Assembly: GCA_947594845.1 (NCBI GenBank)
Contig: CANQEI010000012.1
Location: forward strand, 1 to 41,221
Direction: 5' to 3'
From: an uncultured Clostridia bacterium
GTDB taxonomy: Bacteria; Bacillota; Clostridia; TANB77; CAG-508
Length of the DNA: 41,221 bases
The position numbers were made by a program, and so were the translations under genes. The first letter of the stretch is position 1, and every line of letters starts with the position of its first letter. The notes beneath the pieces are model-generated. The model had not been told where the DNA came from and did no database searches. It saw only the letters and a list, made by a program, of their open reading frames with translations. Shown here in pieces: positions 17,955 to 26,094 of the stretch.

Positions 17955-17973
17955 AGATAAAGTGTATTATAAT
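17945..17973 (+). promoter_or_regulatory. Candidate promoter of the purC-like gene
   Basis: TTTACT (17945-17950), a 17-bp spacer, TATAAT (17968-17973), giving a leader of about 85 nt. A TTGACA at 18002-18007 is followed 17 bp later only by TGTTAA, a poorer -10. Confidence 0.55.
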
Positions 17974-18067
17974 CTCCTCATGCTCAAAACTTAGGCATTC
18001 TTTGACAACGCATTATTTAATGAATGTTAAAGTCTAGAGTAAATATTTGAAAAGTGAGGTATCACTC

Positions 18068-19141
18068 ATGAAGAACTTTGTTTTACCTGTAAAACGGGGC
18101 AAAGTTTGCGACATCTATGCTGGTAACTATCTGTTAATGGACAGAACTGATCGGTTTTCCGTAGATGACGCAAATCTTCCCGGCGAAATCCTGTACAAGG
18201 GACTGATTCTGAATCAGATCTCCAAAAACTGGATGGAAATGACAAGCAATATTGTCAAAAACCATCTTTTGGCAACTGACGCCAAAACTCTCCTTATTCT
18301 CGGTGCAAAACCCGACCAAATGGGTAGAGTTGTTGCTGTTAACGAGTGCTTTGCTCTTCCCTTTGAGATTATCCTTAGACGTTATTATATCGAAAAGTCT
18401 AAGAGCTGGGACACTTATAAGGAAGATGGTACAATCTGCGGAATCCATGTTCGTGAAGGATTAAAAAACTGTGAGGAACTTGATGAGGTTTTATTCACCC
18501 CTTCGACCAAGTGCAACAATGGCGATCATGACATCAACATTTCTTTTGAAGAAATGAAGCTTCAGATGAGAACTTTTATCTATGAGCTCTTTGATGAAAT
18601 TTTTCCTAAGGAAGTTGATGAGTCAGGAACTGAAGAAGCCAATTGCGACGGAGATATTGATGAAGACATGGCCTTTGAAGAGTACTGCTATGAATTTGCT
18701 GACAAGCTCTGTGAGCAGATTCGCGATGTTTCTATCAAGCTTTACAATTTTGCTTACAGCTATGCTTATGAGCGAGGCATCATTATAGCAGACACCAAGC
18801 TGGAATTTGGTCTTAACGAAAACATGGAATTGGTTCTCATTGATGAGCTCTTTACCCCTGATTCCAGTCGCTTTTGGAATCGCGATCTTTACAAAGTCGG
18901 CGTTGAGCAGACCAGTATGGACAAGCAGTATTTGCGTGATTATGTCCATAATGTCATGAACTGGCATGGGCTGCAAGATGGACCCGCACCTAGCGTTCCC
19001 GATTACGTAAAAATCAATGTTTCCCAAATTTACTGCGACATCTATTATCAGCTTTTTGGAGTGAGTATTATCCAGCTGACCGAAGATTTGGCATATGAGT
19101 GGCACGATGCCCAGAAGGAACTCGGATTTGAAGAAGATTAA
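18068..19141 (+). CDS. purC: SAICAR synthase family protein (PurC), solitary and compositionally atypical
   Basis: Phosphoribosylaminoimidazole-succinocarboxamide synthase family, the ATP-dependent step joining aspartate to CAIR in purine synthesis. 357 aa. Matches in order: RGKVCDIYAGNYLLMDRTDR (ATP-binding strands), ILRRYYIEKSKSWDTYKEDG, LFTPSTKCNNGDHDINISFE, IIIADTKLEFGL, LVLIDELFTPDSSRFW and SMDKQYLRDYV, all hallmarks of the family. It is longer than E. coli PurC (237 aa), partly through an acidic insert near residues 185-210 (DESGTEEANCDGDIDEDMAF). The ATG at 18068 has GAGG 8 bp ahead; the TTG seven codons upstream has none. G+C in a sampled line is 38%. No other pur gene is nearby. It has its own promoter and terminator, so it is likely an acquired gene. 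Confidence 0.82.
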   Translation: MKNFVLPVKRGKVCDIYAGNYLLMDRTDRFSVDDANLPGEILYKGLILNQISKNWMEMTSNIVKNHLLATDAKTLLILGAKPDQMGRVVAVNECFALPFEIILRRYYIEKSKSWDTYKEDGTICGIHVREGLKNCEELDEVLFTPSTKCNNGDHDINISFEEMKLQMRTFIYELFDEIFPKEVDESGTEEANCDGDIDEDMAFEEYCYEFADKLCEQIRDVSIKLYNFAYSYAYERGIIIADTKLEFGLNENMELVLIDELFTPDSSRFWNRDLYKVGVEQTSMDKQYLRDYVHNVMNWHGLQDGPAPSVPDYVKINVSQIYCDIYYQLFGVSIIQLTEDLAYEWHDAQKELGFEED

Positions 19142-19186
19142 CTGATGTACATCGTAATACTTTAACCGAATTTTACTCTAATGAGA

Positions 19187-19222
19187 AAGCACTGTGCAGA
19201 GGAATCTGCATAGTGCTTTTTA
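19187..19222 (+). terminator. Rho-independent terminator of the purC-like gene
   Basis: AGCACT-GTGCAGA pairs with TCTGCA-TAGTGCT around GGAA, followed by TTTT. The T tract runs into the stop codon of the convergent kinase gene at 19220, so the hairpin may also stop transcripts from that side. Confidence 0.8.
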
Positions 19223-20254
19223 CAAACTTATTTCTTCATCTCTTTTTTTTCTATTAATTATTTTGTGAACTAGATTTTCTATAGTTTTCCTTCTCTGTGA
19301 AAACATTTCTCTACCAAATTCTACATATTCTTTAGGTAATCCTTCACATTCAGATAATATAGTTTCTACATCATTTTCAGATACATTGTCTAATATTTCT
19401 AACATAATTTTTAAAGTTTCATCTGGATAGTGTTCACTCAAATATGTTAATAACACATCATAAGGAACTTTTTCTGGGTTATTTGGGATTCCCATTCTTG
19501 ATGTAAGAACTTCTTTCGAAACTTCATCAATGTTATTTTTAGAAATTGCATTTCTTATTATTTCTTGATTTTCATACAATCCTAATACTCTTTCATTGTC
19601 ATATGCTGGATAAGGTCTTATACTATTTGTTATAATATCTCTTGCAAAACTCCAATTTTCATCATGTCTATCATTATTTCCAAATACACAATCATATATC
19701 GCCATTTGTATTATATACTGTTTTGCTGCTTTTATTTCTTGTTCTGAACAATTTGAACTTCTCATCATATGTTCAATAGAAGCTAGTATAATTTCTATAT
19801 TATTGTAGTCTCTCTCTCCTAGTGAATCATCTTGAGCTAATTCTTTATATTCTTCTGGTCTATCATTTTTAATTCTTTCAATAATAACATTTCCAGGTAT
19901 CAATACTTCAGTTTTTTTCAAATCACTATAACTAATGCAACCTTCTTTAAGCACAATATTTCCTGAAGTATATTTATTTTTTTCTGTATTAACTTTTACT
20001 AATTCCGAGTCACAAACATCCATGTTTATTCTATGAGCTAATTCGCTGCCAACCACTTCTCCATAATGATTCCCACAAAATAACTCTATAGAATGTCCAT
20101 ATTCTTTTCTTCTTGGCTTAAATAGTCCTCTTTGTGGTCTGTGGTATTTTGCTTCATAATTATCTCTATTATCAAACCAAAGTTTAAATTTTAGCATACC
20201 TTGTTTTTCATAGTATAATGGTGTATATGTATCAATATTTTTAAACCTATACAT
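19220..20254 (-). CDS. HipA-like serine/threonine kinase B
   Basis: HipA/CtkA-type protein kinase fold. 344 aa. Visible elements: nucleotide-binding lysine K46 in RGLFKPRR; NHYGEVVGSELAHRI (about 62-76), the conserved helix; catalytic loop FGNNDRHDENW with D195 and N200; and metal-binding D219 in PAYDNERVLG. In HipA the corresponding residues are the NxDRHxxN loop and the YD of the metal site. It lacks the N-subdomain of full HipA, which may be supplied by the small gene that it overlaps by 8 bp. It is clearly paralogous to kinase A two genes upstream. The target is unknown; HipA phosphorylates glutamyl-tRNA synthetase and HipT tryptophanyl-tRNA synthetase. It is the last gene of the uvrB unit. 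Confidence 0.75.
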   Translation of the reverse strand: MYRFKNIDTYTPLYYEKQGMLKFKLWFDNRDNYEAKYHRPQRGLFKPRRKEYGHSIELFCGNHYGEVVGSELAHRINMDVCDSELVKVNTEKNKYTSGNIVLKEGCISYSDLKKTEVLIPGNVIIERIKNDRPEEYKELAQDDSLGERDYNNIEIILASIEHMMRSSNCSEQEIKAAKQYIIQMAIYDCVFGNNDRHDENWSFARDIITNSIRPYPAYDNERVLGLYENQEIIRNAISKNNIDEVSKEVLTSRMGIPNNPEKVPYDVLLTYLSEHYPDETLKIMLEILDNVSENDVETILSECEGLPKEYVEFGREMFSQRRKTIENLVHKIINRKKRDEEISL

Positions 20255-20621
20255 CTTTTTCGTTCTCCTTTTCTAAAATAAAATTATCTGTTAATAATTT
20301 TCCTTTAGTTTTTTCTAAATATTTAAATTCATCAAATTCACTAATTCCTAGTTCTTCAAGCAATTCTCTTTTTTCTTCTTCATCATAAGTTTCAATTTTG
20401 GGTATTCTCAACTTAAATATAGAAAATAATTCATCACTCTCATAGATTTTGTCAAAATTTGAAAAAGGAATCGTTACCATTGAAAAACCTTGATTTTCTG
20501 CTTCAGTAATATGTTTTTTACTTAATTTAAAATAATATTTTTTGTCTTTTCTGCAAAGAGCCCCAATAATATATTTTTTATTATTCAAAGGACTTAACCA
20601 TTTTAAATATAATACTTCCAT
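20247..20621 (-). CDS. Small HipA-associated protein, candidate N-subdomain or antitoxin partner
   Basis: 124 aa without signal peptide or membrane helix. The N-terminal half looks like a small beta-rich domain (EVLYLKWLSPLNNKKYIIGAL, KKYYFKL, MVTIPFSNFDKIYES). The C-terminal half has the pattern LFSIFKLRIPKIE...R..LLEELGI...LEKTKGKLLTDNF, which I recall from stand-alone proteins beside HipA-like kinases. It sits between two paralogous kinases: 12 bp after kinase A, overlapping kinase B by 8 bp. By analogy with HipS of HipBST, where the N-subdomain of HipA is a separate antitoxin, it may restrain the kinases. That is inference from size and position. The ribosome binding site is GAGAGGA. Confidence 0.55.
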   Translation of the reverse strand: MEVLYLKWLSPLNNKKYIIGALCRKDKKYYFKLSKKHITEAENQGFSMVTIPFSNFDKIYESDELFSIFKLRIPKIETYDEEEKRELLEELGISEFDEFKYLEKTKGKLLTDNFILEKENEKDV

Positions 20622-20633
20622 TTCTGTTCCTCT

Positions 20634-21692
20634 CTATTTTTCTTCAACATCAAAACTTTGTTCTATGTAATAATTATTCAATACTCCCAAAATATTTGAT
20701 GTTCTTTCACTATATATTTTCTTAGCAAATTGTTTGTAACATTCATCTAGTTCACTACATTTTTTTAATATTTCATCCAAATCTTTTTCTTTAAATGTAA
20801 ATATCTTGTCTAATGCCTTTTTAGAATATTGAGGATATTTATTTAATAAATATTTTACCATATCTGTATAATGAATTTTTTCATTTTCTTTTCCAAATCC
20901 CATTCTTGAATTAAGAAGTGTATCTGAGTATGATTTTACGCCTTCATCGCTTTGTATAATTTGTTCAACCACATCTTTTCTTTCCATGAATCCTAGAATT
21001 CTTTCATTATCATACATTGGATACATTTCAACAGTATCAGCTCTTTCTTTTTTTGGGAAATTAATATTTCTAAACACTATTCCCCAGTTTTCATCACTTC
21101 TGTCCCAATTTCCAAATGTACAATCAAACATTACTACTTCTACTAATTCTTCTATTACTTTCTCAATTTCTGAATCTGAACAATTTCCTCTTTCTTTTAA
21201 ATAATATCTTAATGCTGATATTATTGTGTCAATATTATTGTTTTTAGAAGTTGTTGTATTTAAATTTAGTACATCTCTTGAATATGCCTCTAAAATTGTT
21301 AAACCATTAACTACTTCATCTTGGTTTCCTTTATGAATATAGCTTATACAACCATCTATTATGCTTTCTTTTCCTGAATATTTATTTCTGTATTTTCTTC
21401 TTGCTAATTCTACTTTGCAAGCTGGTATTCCAATTTTTTCTGCGATTTTGTATCCTACAAATTCTCCATAGTGATTAGCATATATATAACTCTTTTTACT
21501 TTTTCTCTTTTTTAAAGCTTCATGCATTGGTTTGAATATTCCCGCTTTAGGGAATGATTCAGGATATCCTTCTTCAATTCTTCTTTCAACTGCTATTTTT
21601 CCTAATACATCTCCTACATTTACATCACGTATTTTAACATAGTTTGGTGGCTCAGCAGCTATAATTTTATATTTTTCTGTATCATCATTCAT
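20634..21692 (-). CDS. HipA-like serine/threonine kinase A
   Basis: 352 aa, paralogue of kinase B. K54 is in AGIFKPMHE; NHYGEFVGYKIAEKIGIPACKVEL (73 onward) aligns with the same helix in kinase B; catalytic loop FGNWDRSDENW with D197 and N202 (the usual His after DR is Ser); D228 in PMYDNERILG; then LLNSRMGFG, shared with kinase B (LTSRMGIP). An N-terminal extension of about 20 residues precedes the shared part. The catalytic and metal residues are present, so it is probably active despite the His-to-Ser change. It starts 5 bp after the uvrB stop with its ribosome binding site inside the end of uvrB, so it is translationally linked to a DNA repair gene. The target is unknown. Confidence 0.75.
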   Translation of the reverse strand: MNDDTEKYKIIAAEPPNYVKIRDVNVGDVLGKIAVERRIEEGYPESFPKAGIFKPMHEALKKRKSKKSYIYANHYGEFVGYKIAEKIGIPACKVELARRKYRNKYSGKESIIDGCISYIHKGNQDEVVNGLTILEAYSRDVLNLNTTTSKNNNIDTIISALRYYLKERGNCSDSEIEKVIEELVEVVMFDCTFGNWDRSDENWGIVFRNINFPKKERADTVEMYPMYDNERILGFMERKDVVEQIIQSDEGVKSYSDTLLNSRMGFGKENEKIHYTDMVKYLLNKYPQYSKKALDKIFTFKEKDLDEILKKCSELDECYKQFAKKIYSERTSNILGVLNNYYIEQSFDVEEK

Positions 21693-21697
21693 ATTTA

Positions 21698-23659
21698 CTA
21701 GCCTTCCTTCATGTTTTCTAATTCTTTTATCTTATCTCTCAATTCAGCAGCTTTCTCAAATTCCATATTTCCAGCTGCTTTTAGCATTTCATCTGTTAAT
21801 CTATTTATTATGTCTTCTGCACTTTCATTTTCATCTATTTTATATTCACTTGCTATATCTTCAACAATAGTAGCTTTTATTAATTCTCTTACAGACTTCT
21901 TTATTGTTTGTGGCGTAATATTATTCTTAATATTATATGCTTCTTGAAGTTTTCTTCTTCTATTTGTTTCAGTAATTGCTTTTTCCATAGATTCTGTAAG
22001 TTCATCAGCATACATTATAACTTTTCCTTCTGTGTTTCTTGCTGCACGTCCAATTGTTTGGATTAGAGATCTTTCAGATCTTAAAAATCCTTCTTTATCT
22101 GCATCCAGTATTGCAACTAGAGAAACTTCAGGTATATCTAATCCTTCTCTTAAAAGATTTATTCCAACTAATACATCAAATTCTCCTAAACGTAAATCTC
22201 TAATTATTTCCATTCTTTCTAAAGCTTTAATATCTGAATGCATATATCTTACTTTAATTCCAGCATTTCTTAGATAAGCGGTTAAATCTTCTGCCATTTT
22301 TTTAGTAAGTGTTGTTACTAAAACTCTTTCTTGTTTTTCAACTCTTTCATTTATTTGGATTATTAAATCATCTATTTGATTTTCAACAGGTTTTACTTCA
22401 ATTTTTGGATCTAATAAGCCTGTTGGTCTTATTATTTGTTCTACAACATTTTCTTTTGAATGTTCTTTTTCATATTCTGCTGGTGTAGCACTTACAAAAA
22501 TACATTGATTTATTCTTTCTTCAAATTCTTGAAATTTCAGTGGTCTATTATCATATGCTGATGGAAGTCTAAATCCATATGAAACTAATGAATCTTTTCT
22601 TGCTTTATCACCGTTATACATTGCTCTTACTTGTGGTATTGTTGCATGTGATTCATCAATTAATAGTAAAAAATCATCTGGAAAATAGTCAAATAATGTG
22701 TATGGCGCACTTCCAGCAGGTCTTCCACTTATGTGTCTTGAATAGTTTTCTATTCCTTGACAAAAGCCTGTTTCTTTTAGCATTTCTATATCAAAATTTG
22801 TTCTTTCTTCTATTCTTTGAGCTTCAATTAATTTTTTATTTTGTTTAAAATATTCTACTCTTTCTTCCATTTCTTCTTCTATTGTTTCTAGTGCTCTATC
22901 GAGTTTTTCTTTGCTAGTTACATAGTGAGAATTTGGAAATATCATTACATGTTCTCGAGTAGCTATATTTTTTCCTGTTAATGGATTAATTTCAGAAATT
23001 TTTTCTATTTCATCTCCCCAGAATTCTACTCTTATCGCAGATTCCTCTTGGTTTGATGGATATATTTCTAATATATCGCCTTTAGCTCTAAAAGTTCCTC
23101 TTTTAAAATCTATTTCATTTCTTGTATATTGCATATTTACAAGTTTTTTCATTATTTGATTTCTATCTTTTTGCATTCCTGGTCTTAAGGATACAATCAT
23201 ATTTTCATAATCTATTGGATCTCCTAATCCGTATATGCATGATACAGAGGCTATAACTATTACATCTTTTGATTCAAATAAAGAAGCGGTTGCAGAATGT
23301 CTTAACTTATCAATTTCGTCATTTATTGAGGCATCTTTTTCTATATATGTATCTGAAGATGCTATGTAAGCTTCTGGCTGATAGTAATCGTAATAGCTAA
23401 CAAAATATTCAACATGGTTTTCTGGGAAAAATTCTTTAAATTCAGAGTATAGTTGTCCAGCCAAAGTTTTGTTATGAGCTAAAACAAGCGTAGGTTTCTG
23501 AACTTTTTCAATTATATTAGCCATTGTAAAAGTTTTTCCTGAACCTGTTACTCCTAGAAGTGTCTGGAATTTCTTACCTTCTTTAATTCCATTTGATAAG
23601 TATTCTATTGCTTGCGGTTGGTCGCCAGTTGGCTTATACTCAGATACTAATTTAAACAT
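21698..23659 (-). CDS. uvrB: UvrB, excinuclease ABC subunit B
   Basis: Damage-verifying helicase-like subunit that accepts DNA from UvrA and recruits UvrC. 653 aa. Walker A is [17 protein letters not shown] near residue 38; the beta-hairpin region is [20 protein letters not shown]; helicase motifs include [42 protein letters not shown] and QTIGRAARN. The C-terminal UVR domain ([17 protein letters not shown]) that contacts UvrC is present. The start follows AAGGAG. Downstream, kinase A begins 5 bp after the stop, in the place where uvrA usually stands. No LexA-type box is visible upstream. Confidence 0.98.
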   Translation of the reverse strand: MFKLVSEYKPTGDQPQAIEYLSNGIKEGKKFQTLLGVTGSGKTFTMANIIEKVQKPTLVLAHNKTLAGQLYSEFKEFFPENHVEYFVSYYDYYQPEAYIASSDTYIEKDASINDEIDKLRHSATASLFESKDVIVIASVSCIYGLGDPIDYENMIVSLRPGMQKDRNQIMKKLVNMQYTRNEIDFKRGTFRAKGDILEIYPSNQEESAIRVEFWGDEIEKISEINPLTGKNIATREHVMIFPNSHYVTSKEKLDRALETIEEEMEERVEYFKQNKKLIEAQRIEERTNFDIEMLKETGFCQGIENYSRHISGRPAGSAPYTLFDYFPDDFLLLIDESHATIPQVRAMYNGDKARKDSLVSYGFRLPSAYDNRPLKFQEFEERINQCIFVSATPAEYEKEHSKENVVEQIIRPTGLLDPKIEVKPVENQIDDLIIQINERVEKQERVLVTTLTKKMAEDLTAYLRNAGIKVRYMHSDIKALERMEIIRDLRLGEFDVLVGINLLREGLDIPEVSLVAILDADKEGFLRSERSLIQTIGRAARNTEGKVIMYADELTESMEKAITETNRRRKLQEAYNIKNNITPQTIKKSVRELIKATIVEDIASEYKIDENESAEDIINRLTDEMLKAAGNMEFEKAAELRDKIKELENMKEG

Positions 23660-23721
23660 TTCTTCTCCTTATCTTAAAATTGTATTATTATTGATGTTAA
23701 AAATATATAAAAGTCTTTATT

Positions 23722-23750
23722 ATTTTATCATTTTTTTATGTAAAATACAA
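23722..23750 (-). promoter_or_regulatory. Candidate uvrB promoter
   Basis: Minus strand TTGTAT (23750-23745), a 17-bp spacer, TAAAAT (23727-23722), about 60 bp before the uvrB start. Moderate match. Confidence 0.45.
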
Positions 23751-23805
23751 TATGCAAACTATATGTGTTTTTCTCTCTCTCAATACCTGCTATTGGTTGT
23801 ATAAA

Positions 23806-23834
23806 TTGAATTTTGGACGTTTTTGTAGTATAAT
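23806..23834 (+). promoter_or_regulatory. Promoter of the SH3/VanX-like peptidase gene
   Basis: TTGAAT (23806-23811), a 17-bp spacer, TATAAT (23829-23834), 30 bp before the ATG at 23864; AGGAGG lies 9 bp before that ATG. Confidence 0.65.
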
Positions 23835-23863
23835 TAAAGTATCATAACTTAGGAGGTTTCTCT

Positions 23864-25126
23864 ATGTTGAAAAAAATTGCATTTTTCTTAGCCATATTGG
23901 CAATTACTCTGTTGACCTACATGAGTTTTTGCAGCTTTACGGCTAGCAATTCTGACACTTCTGATGTTCCTACGGCAACTTCCAATGGCGAAAATCGGAC
24001 CGATGTTAGCGAAAACAATGTAGTTGATGACAACTCTGCAATCCCCAGCGATCCTCTGTACACTGAAAACGTAGAAAATAATGTTATCGAAGATACTCTT
24101 CCCGAACTTCCTACCATCTCTGTAGAACATATTGATGTTACTTTGAATGAGTATGGGCTTGAACTTCCAATAGATGGTGCAACAGGATATGCCTCTATCA
24201 ATCTTCCTTTATATGCAAATCGTACTAAAGAAGATGTAAGCATGGTTTTAAATCCTGGTACTGCCTTTACTATTCTGGAAGAAAATGAAGATTTGTGGTT
24301 AGTTTATGTTGATGGTATTTATGGCTGGATTGAACACAAGTATTGTTTTATAAATCTCCCAGACATAGCACCTTCAATAATATACGATAACACTAATTCA
24401 TACTCATCAATGTATAGATCAGTTGGGAACAGTCTCGATGGCATAACGAATGAACAATTGTATGATACCTTTGTTTACAATCCTAGATTTGATACTCAGC
24501 AATTTATGATGCCTGTATTGTATTCAATGGCTCCAAAGATCTGTGCAGCACAAAATGAAGCTCTTAAAAGTGGCAACAGTTTGAAACTATACGAAGGTTT
24601 TAGACCCTTTGATACTCAAATGAAAGTTTATTATGCTCTTACAGATTTAATGTCCAAGAATACTACAGTTGCGCAGCATGTTAATAATTCTACTTGGAGT
24701 ATCGGCTGGTTCATTGCTACTAGGGTTTCAAATCATCAAAGAGGATATGCCATTGATGTAAGTTTGGTCAAGGTGCTCGGTGCAGAATATAAGTATTGTG
24801 GTTCATATCCATATGTTAGTATTACAGATTATAATGAATATGCAATGCCTACACCTATGCATGAGCTTAGTGATTTATCTTGCACCTTTGTCTCTCCAGT
24901 TGATAGTTCTTCAACGGAATTATGGAAAACAGCAAAGTTATCGTCTTCGATGAATGATTCTGCAAAGTTGCTTCAATATTATTGCACAAATAGCGGTCTT
25001 ACGCCTCTGTCATCAGAGTGGTGGCATTTCAATGATTTAAGTGCAAAGCAATCTGTTGGGAACAAGTTAAGCGATGGCAAATTTTTTATTACTGAGAATT
25101 GCAGTCAAGTTCCAATGAGTGATTAA
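23864..25126 (+). CDS. Secreted SH3-domain M15-type D-Ala-D-Ala peptidase (VanX/VanY-like)
   Basis: Exported cell-wall peptidase, 420 aa. A signal sequence (about 1-24, KKIAFFLAILAITLLTYMSF) is followed by a low-complexity Ser/Asn/Asp linker (25-95), an SH3_3-like module (about 105-165, ending DGIYGWIEHKYCFIN) and an M15 domain. Zinc and catalytic residues are visible: R247 in EGFRPFD, H291 and D298 in SNHQRGYAIDVS, and E385 and H388 in SEWWHFND, the VanX-type arrangement. It may trim muropeptides or D-Ala-D-Ala; no other van gene is near, so resistance is not implied. Base composition is uneven: a sampled line in the linker is 45% G+C and one in the peptidase domain 35%. Single gene with its own promoter and terminator. 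Confidence 0.82.
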   Translation: MLKKIAFFLAILAITLLTYMSFCSFTASNSDTSDVPTATSNGENRTDVSENNVVDDNSAIPSDPLYTENVENNVIEDTLPELPTISVEHIDVTLNEYGLELPIDGATGYASINLPLYANRTKEDVSMVLNPGTAFTILEENEDLWLVYVDGIYGWIEHKYCFINLPDIAPSIIYDNTNSYSSMYRSVGNSLDGITNEQLYDTFVYNPRFDTQQFMMPVLYSMAPKICAAQNEALKSGNSLKLYEGFRPFDTQMKVYYALTDLMSKNTTVAQHVNNSTWSIGWFIATRVSNHQRGYAIDVSLVKVLGAEYKYCGSYPYVSITDYNEYAMPTPMHELSDLSCTFVSPVDSSSTELWKTAKLSSSMNDSAKLLQYYCTNSGLTPLSSEWWHFNDLSAKQSVGNKLSDGKFFITENCSQVPMSD

Positions 25127-25173
25127 TATTTTGTGATTAATGTAAGAGAGATCTAATGCTTTTCTGAAAGCAT

Positions 25174-25208
25174 GCAAAAATACCAGTACAGCGTACTGGT
25201 ATTTTTGC
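25174..25208. terminator. Bidirectional terminator, 16-bp perfect stem
   Basis: GCAAAAATACCAGTAC, loop AGC, GTACTGGTATTTTTGC. The A and T tracts inside the stem give a T run on both strands. It separates the convergent peptidase gene and the surface protein gene that ends at 25218. Confidence 0.85.
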
Positions 25209-25217
25209 TATGAATTT

Positions 25218-26072
25218 TTATCTCTTTTTAGAACGTTTTTTAATCATAATAATTGATATTGATATTAAAATACATATTCCCAATATTGCTAATAGTATAA
25301 AAGCAGGTATTTTGCTTTCTTCTTCAATTTTTACTGTATCAGATTCTACATATACGTTTATTTGATATGTTTTTGCAGTTATTCCATCTTCTGCAGTTAC
25401 TTTTACAAGTATAACATTTTCTCCCTCGTTAAAGTTTTCATTTCCTGTAATATCTATATTAGCATTTTCAACTTCAGCTTCTGTTGTAAGCTCTAGTTTT
25501 TTTGTATTACTTGCAACATTTATATTGTATTTTAATATATTTGAACTAAATGTTGGAGATAAATTATAATTCTCAACACTAATTGATTTTAAATTGGCAT
25601 TTGATACTTCAGTATTGTCAACTTTTGAAACATGAACAATATATTTTTTTTCAGTTCCATTTTGAGCTGTAACTGTTATAGTAACAGTATTTTCACCTTT
25701 TGTAAGTTTTCTATATCCTACTATATTTACCTTAGCATTTGTATCATTTGGTGTAGCTGTAAAATTTATTTGATCAACACTTAAGTCAACTGTTAAATAG
25801 TATTCTGTAACATCCTTACTAAATTGTGGTGATATTTCTCCAATATCTGATGTTAACGATTTTAAAGTTGCATCAGCTGATTTTGTTCCTGATGTGTTAT
25901 TAACGTTATTTTGAGTTGTATTGTTTTGGGTATTTTCTGAATTATTTACAGTAGATGATGTATTATTAGCTTCTGGTGATGGCGATGTATTAGTTGCATT
26001 TACTTCATAAAAGCTAAATATTAGGAAAATTGCTATGATTATAGCTACTAGTTTTAAAACTTTTTTTGTCAT
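25218..26072 (-). CDS. Surface protein with two cadherin-like beta-sandwich domains
   Basis: Membrane-anchored exported protein, 284 aa. Signal peptide (about 1-26, KKVLKLVAIIIAIFLIFSFYEVNA), an Asn/Thr/Ser-rich linker (27-66), and two repeats of the cadherin-like/PF12733 type: ATLKSLTSDIGEISPQFSKD ... KYIVHVSKV (about 68-150) and ANLKSISVENYNLSPTFSSN ... TYQINVYVE (about 156-240). A C-terminal membrane helix (FILLAILGICILISISIIMI) and a basic tail (KKRSKKR) follow. A longer frame starts 13 codons earlier, but GGAGGG is 8 bp before the ATG at 26072. It is the last gene of the CpsC-CpsD-CpsB unit, so it may take part in envelope polysaccharide assembly or display. No LPXTG is seen. Confidence 0.78.
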   Translation of the reverse strand: MTKKVLKLVAIIIAIFLIFSFYEVNATNTSPSPEANNTSSTVNNSENTQNNTTQNNVNNTSGTKSADATLKSLTSDIGEISPQFSKDVTEYYLTVDLSVDQINFTATPNDTNAKVNIVGYRKLTKGENTVTITVTAQNGTEKKYIVHVSKVDNTEVSNANLKSISVENYNLSPTFSSNILKYNINVASNTKKLELTTEAEVENANIDITGNENFNEGENVILVKVTAEDGITAKTYQINVYVESDTVKIEEESKIPAFILLAILGICILISISIIMIKKRSKKR

Positions 26073-26094
26073 ATTTTTTCCCTCCAAAATATAA

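Larger units (their letters stand above)
17524..18067. other. 544-bp intergenic region with a repeat element and divergent promoters
   Basis: The region lies between divergent uvrA (minus) and the purC-like gene (plus). From left to right it holds the uvrA leader with a -10-like TATAAT, a 273-bp element with 23-bp terminal inverted repeats and two internal copies of a ~112-bp unit, a nested inverted repeat (17910-17954), the purC-like promoter (17945-17973) and a ~85-nt leader. No frame over 40 codons looks coding. Confidence 0.7.

Noticed and set aside
17974-18067. Purine riboswitch in the purC-like leader
   Set aside because: The leader is about 85 nt, but I could not find the conserved junction bases of a purine or PRPP/ppGpp riboswitch; the only structure is in the DNA upstream of the start point.
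18623-19105. 160-codon minus-strand frame
   Set aside because: It is antisense to the conserved motifs of the purC-like gene, including its active-site region, and has no family resemblance.
20634-21692. Kinase A as a pseudokinase
   Set aside because: Although DRH is DRS, the Lys, catalytic Asp, Asn and metal Asp are all kept, and the frame is intact, so inactivity cannot be claimed.
23660-23863. LexA/SOS control of uvrB
   Set aside because: No GAACNNNNGTTC-type box is visible between uvrB and the divergent peptidase gene, nor upstream of uvrA.
23864-25126. Vancomycin-resistance gene
   Set aside because: The M15 motifs resemble VanX, but there is no vanH, vanA-type ligase or vanRS near it, and the SH3 and signal peptide point to a cell-wall maintenance enzyme.
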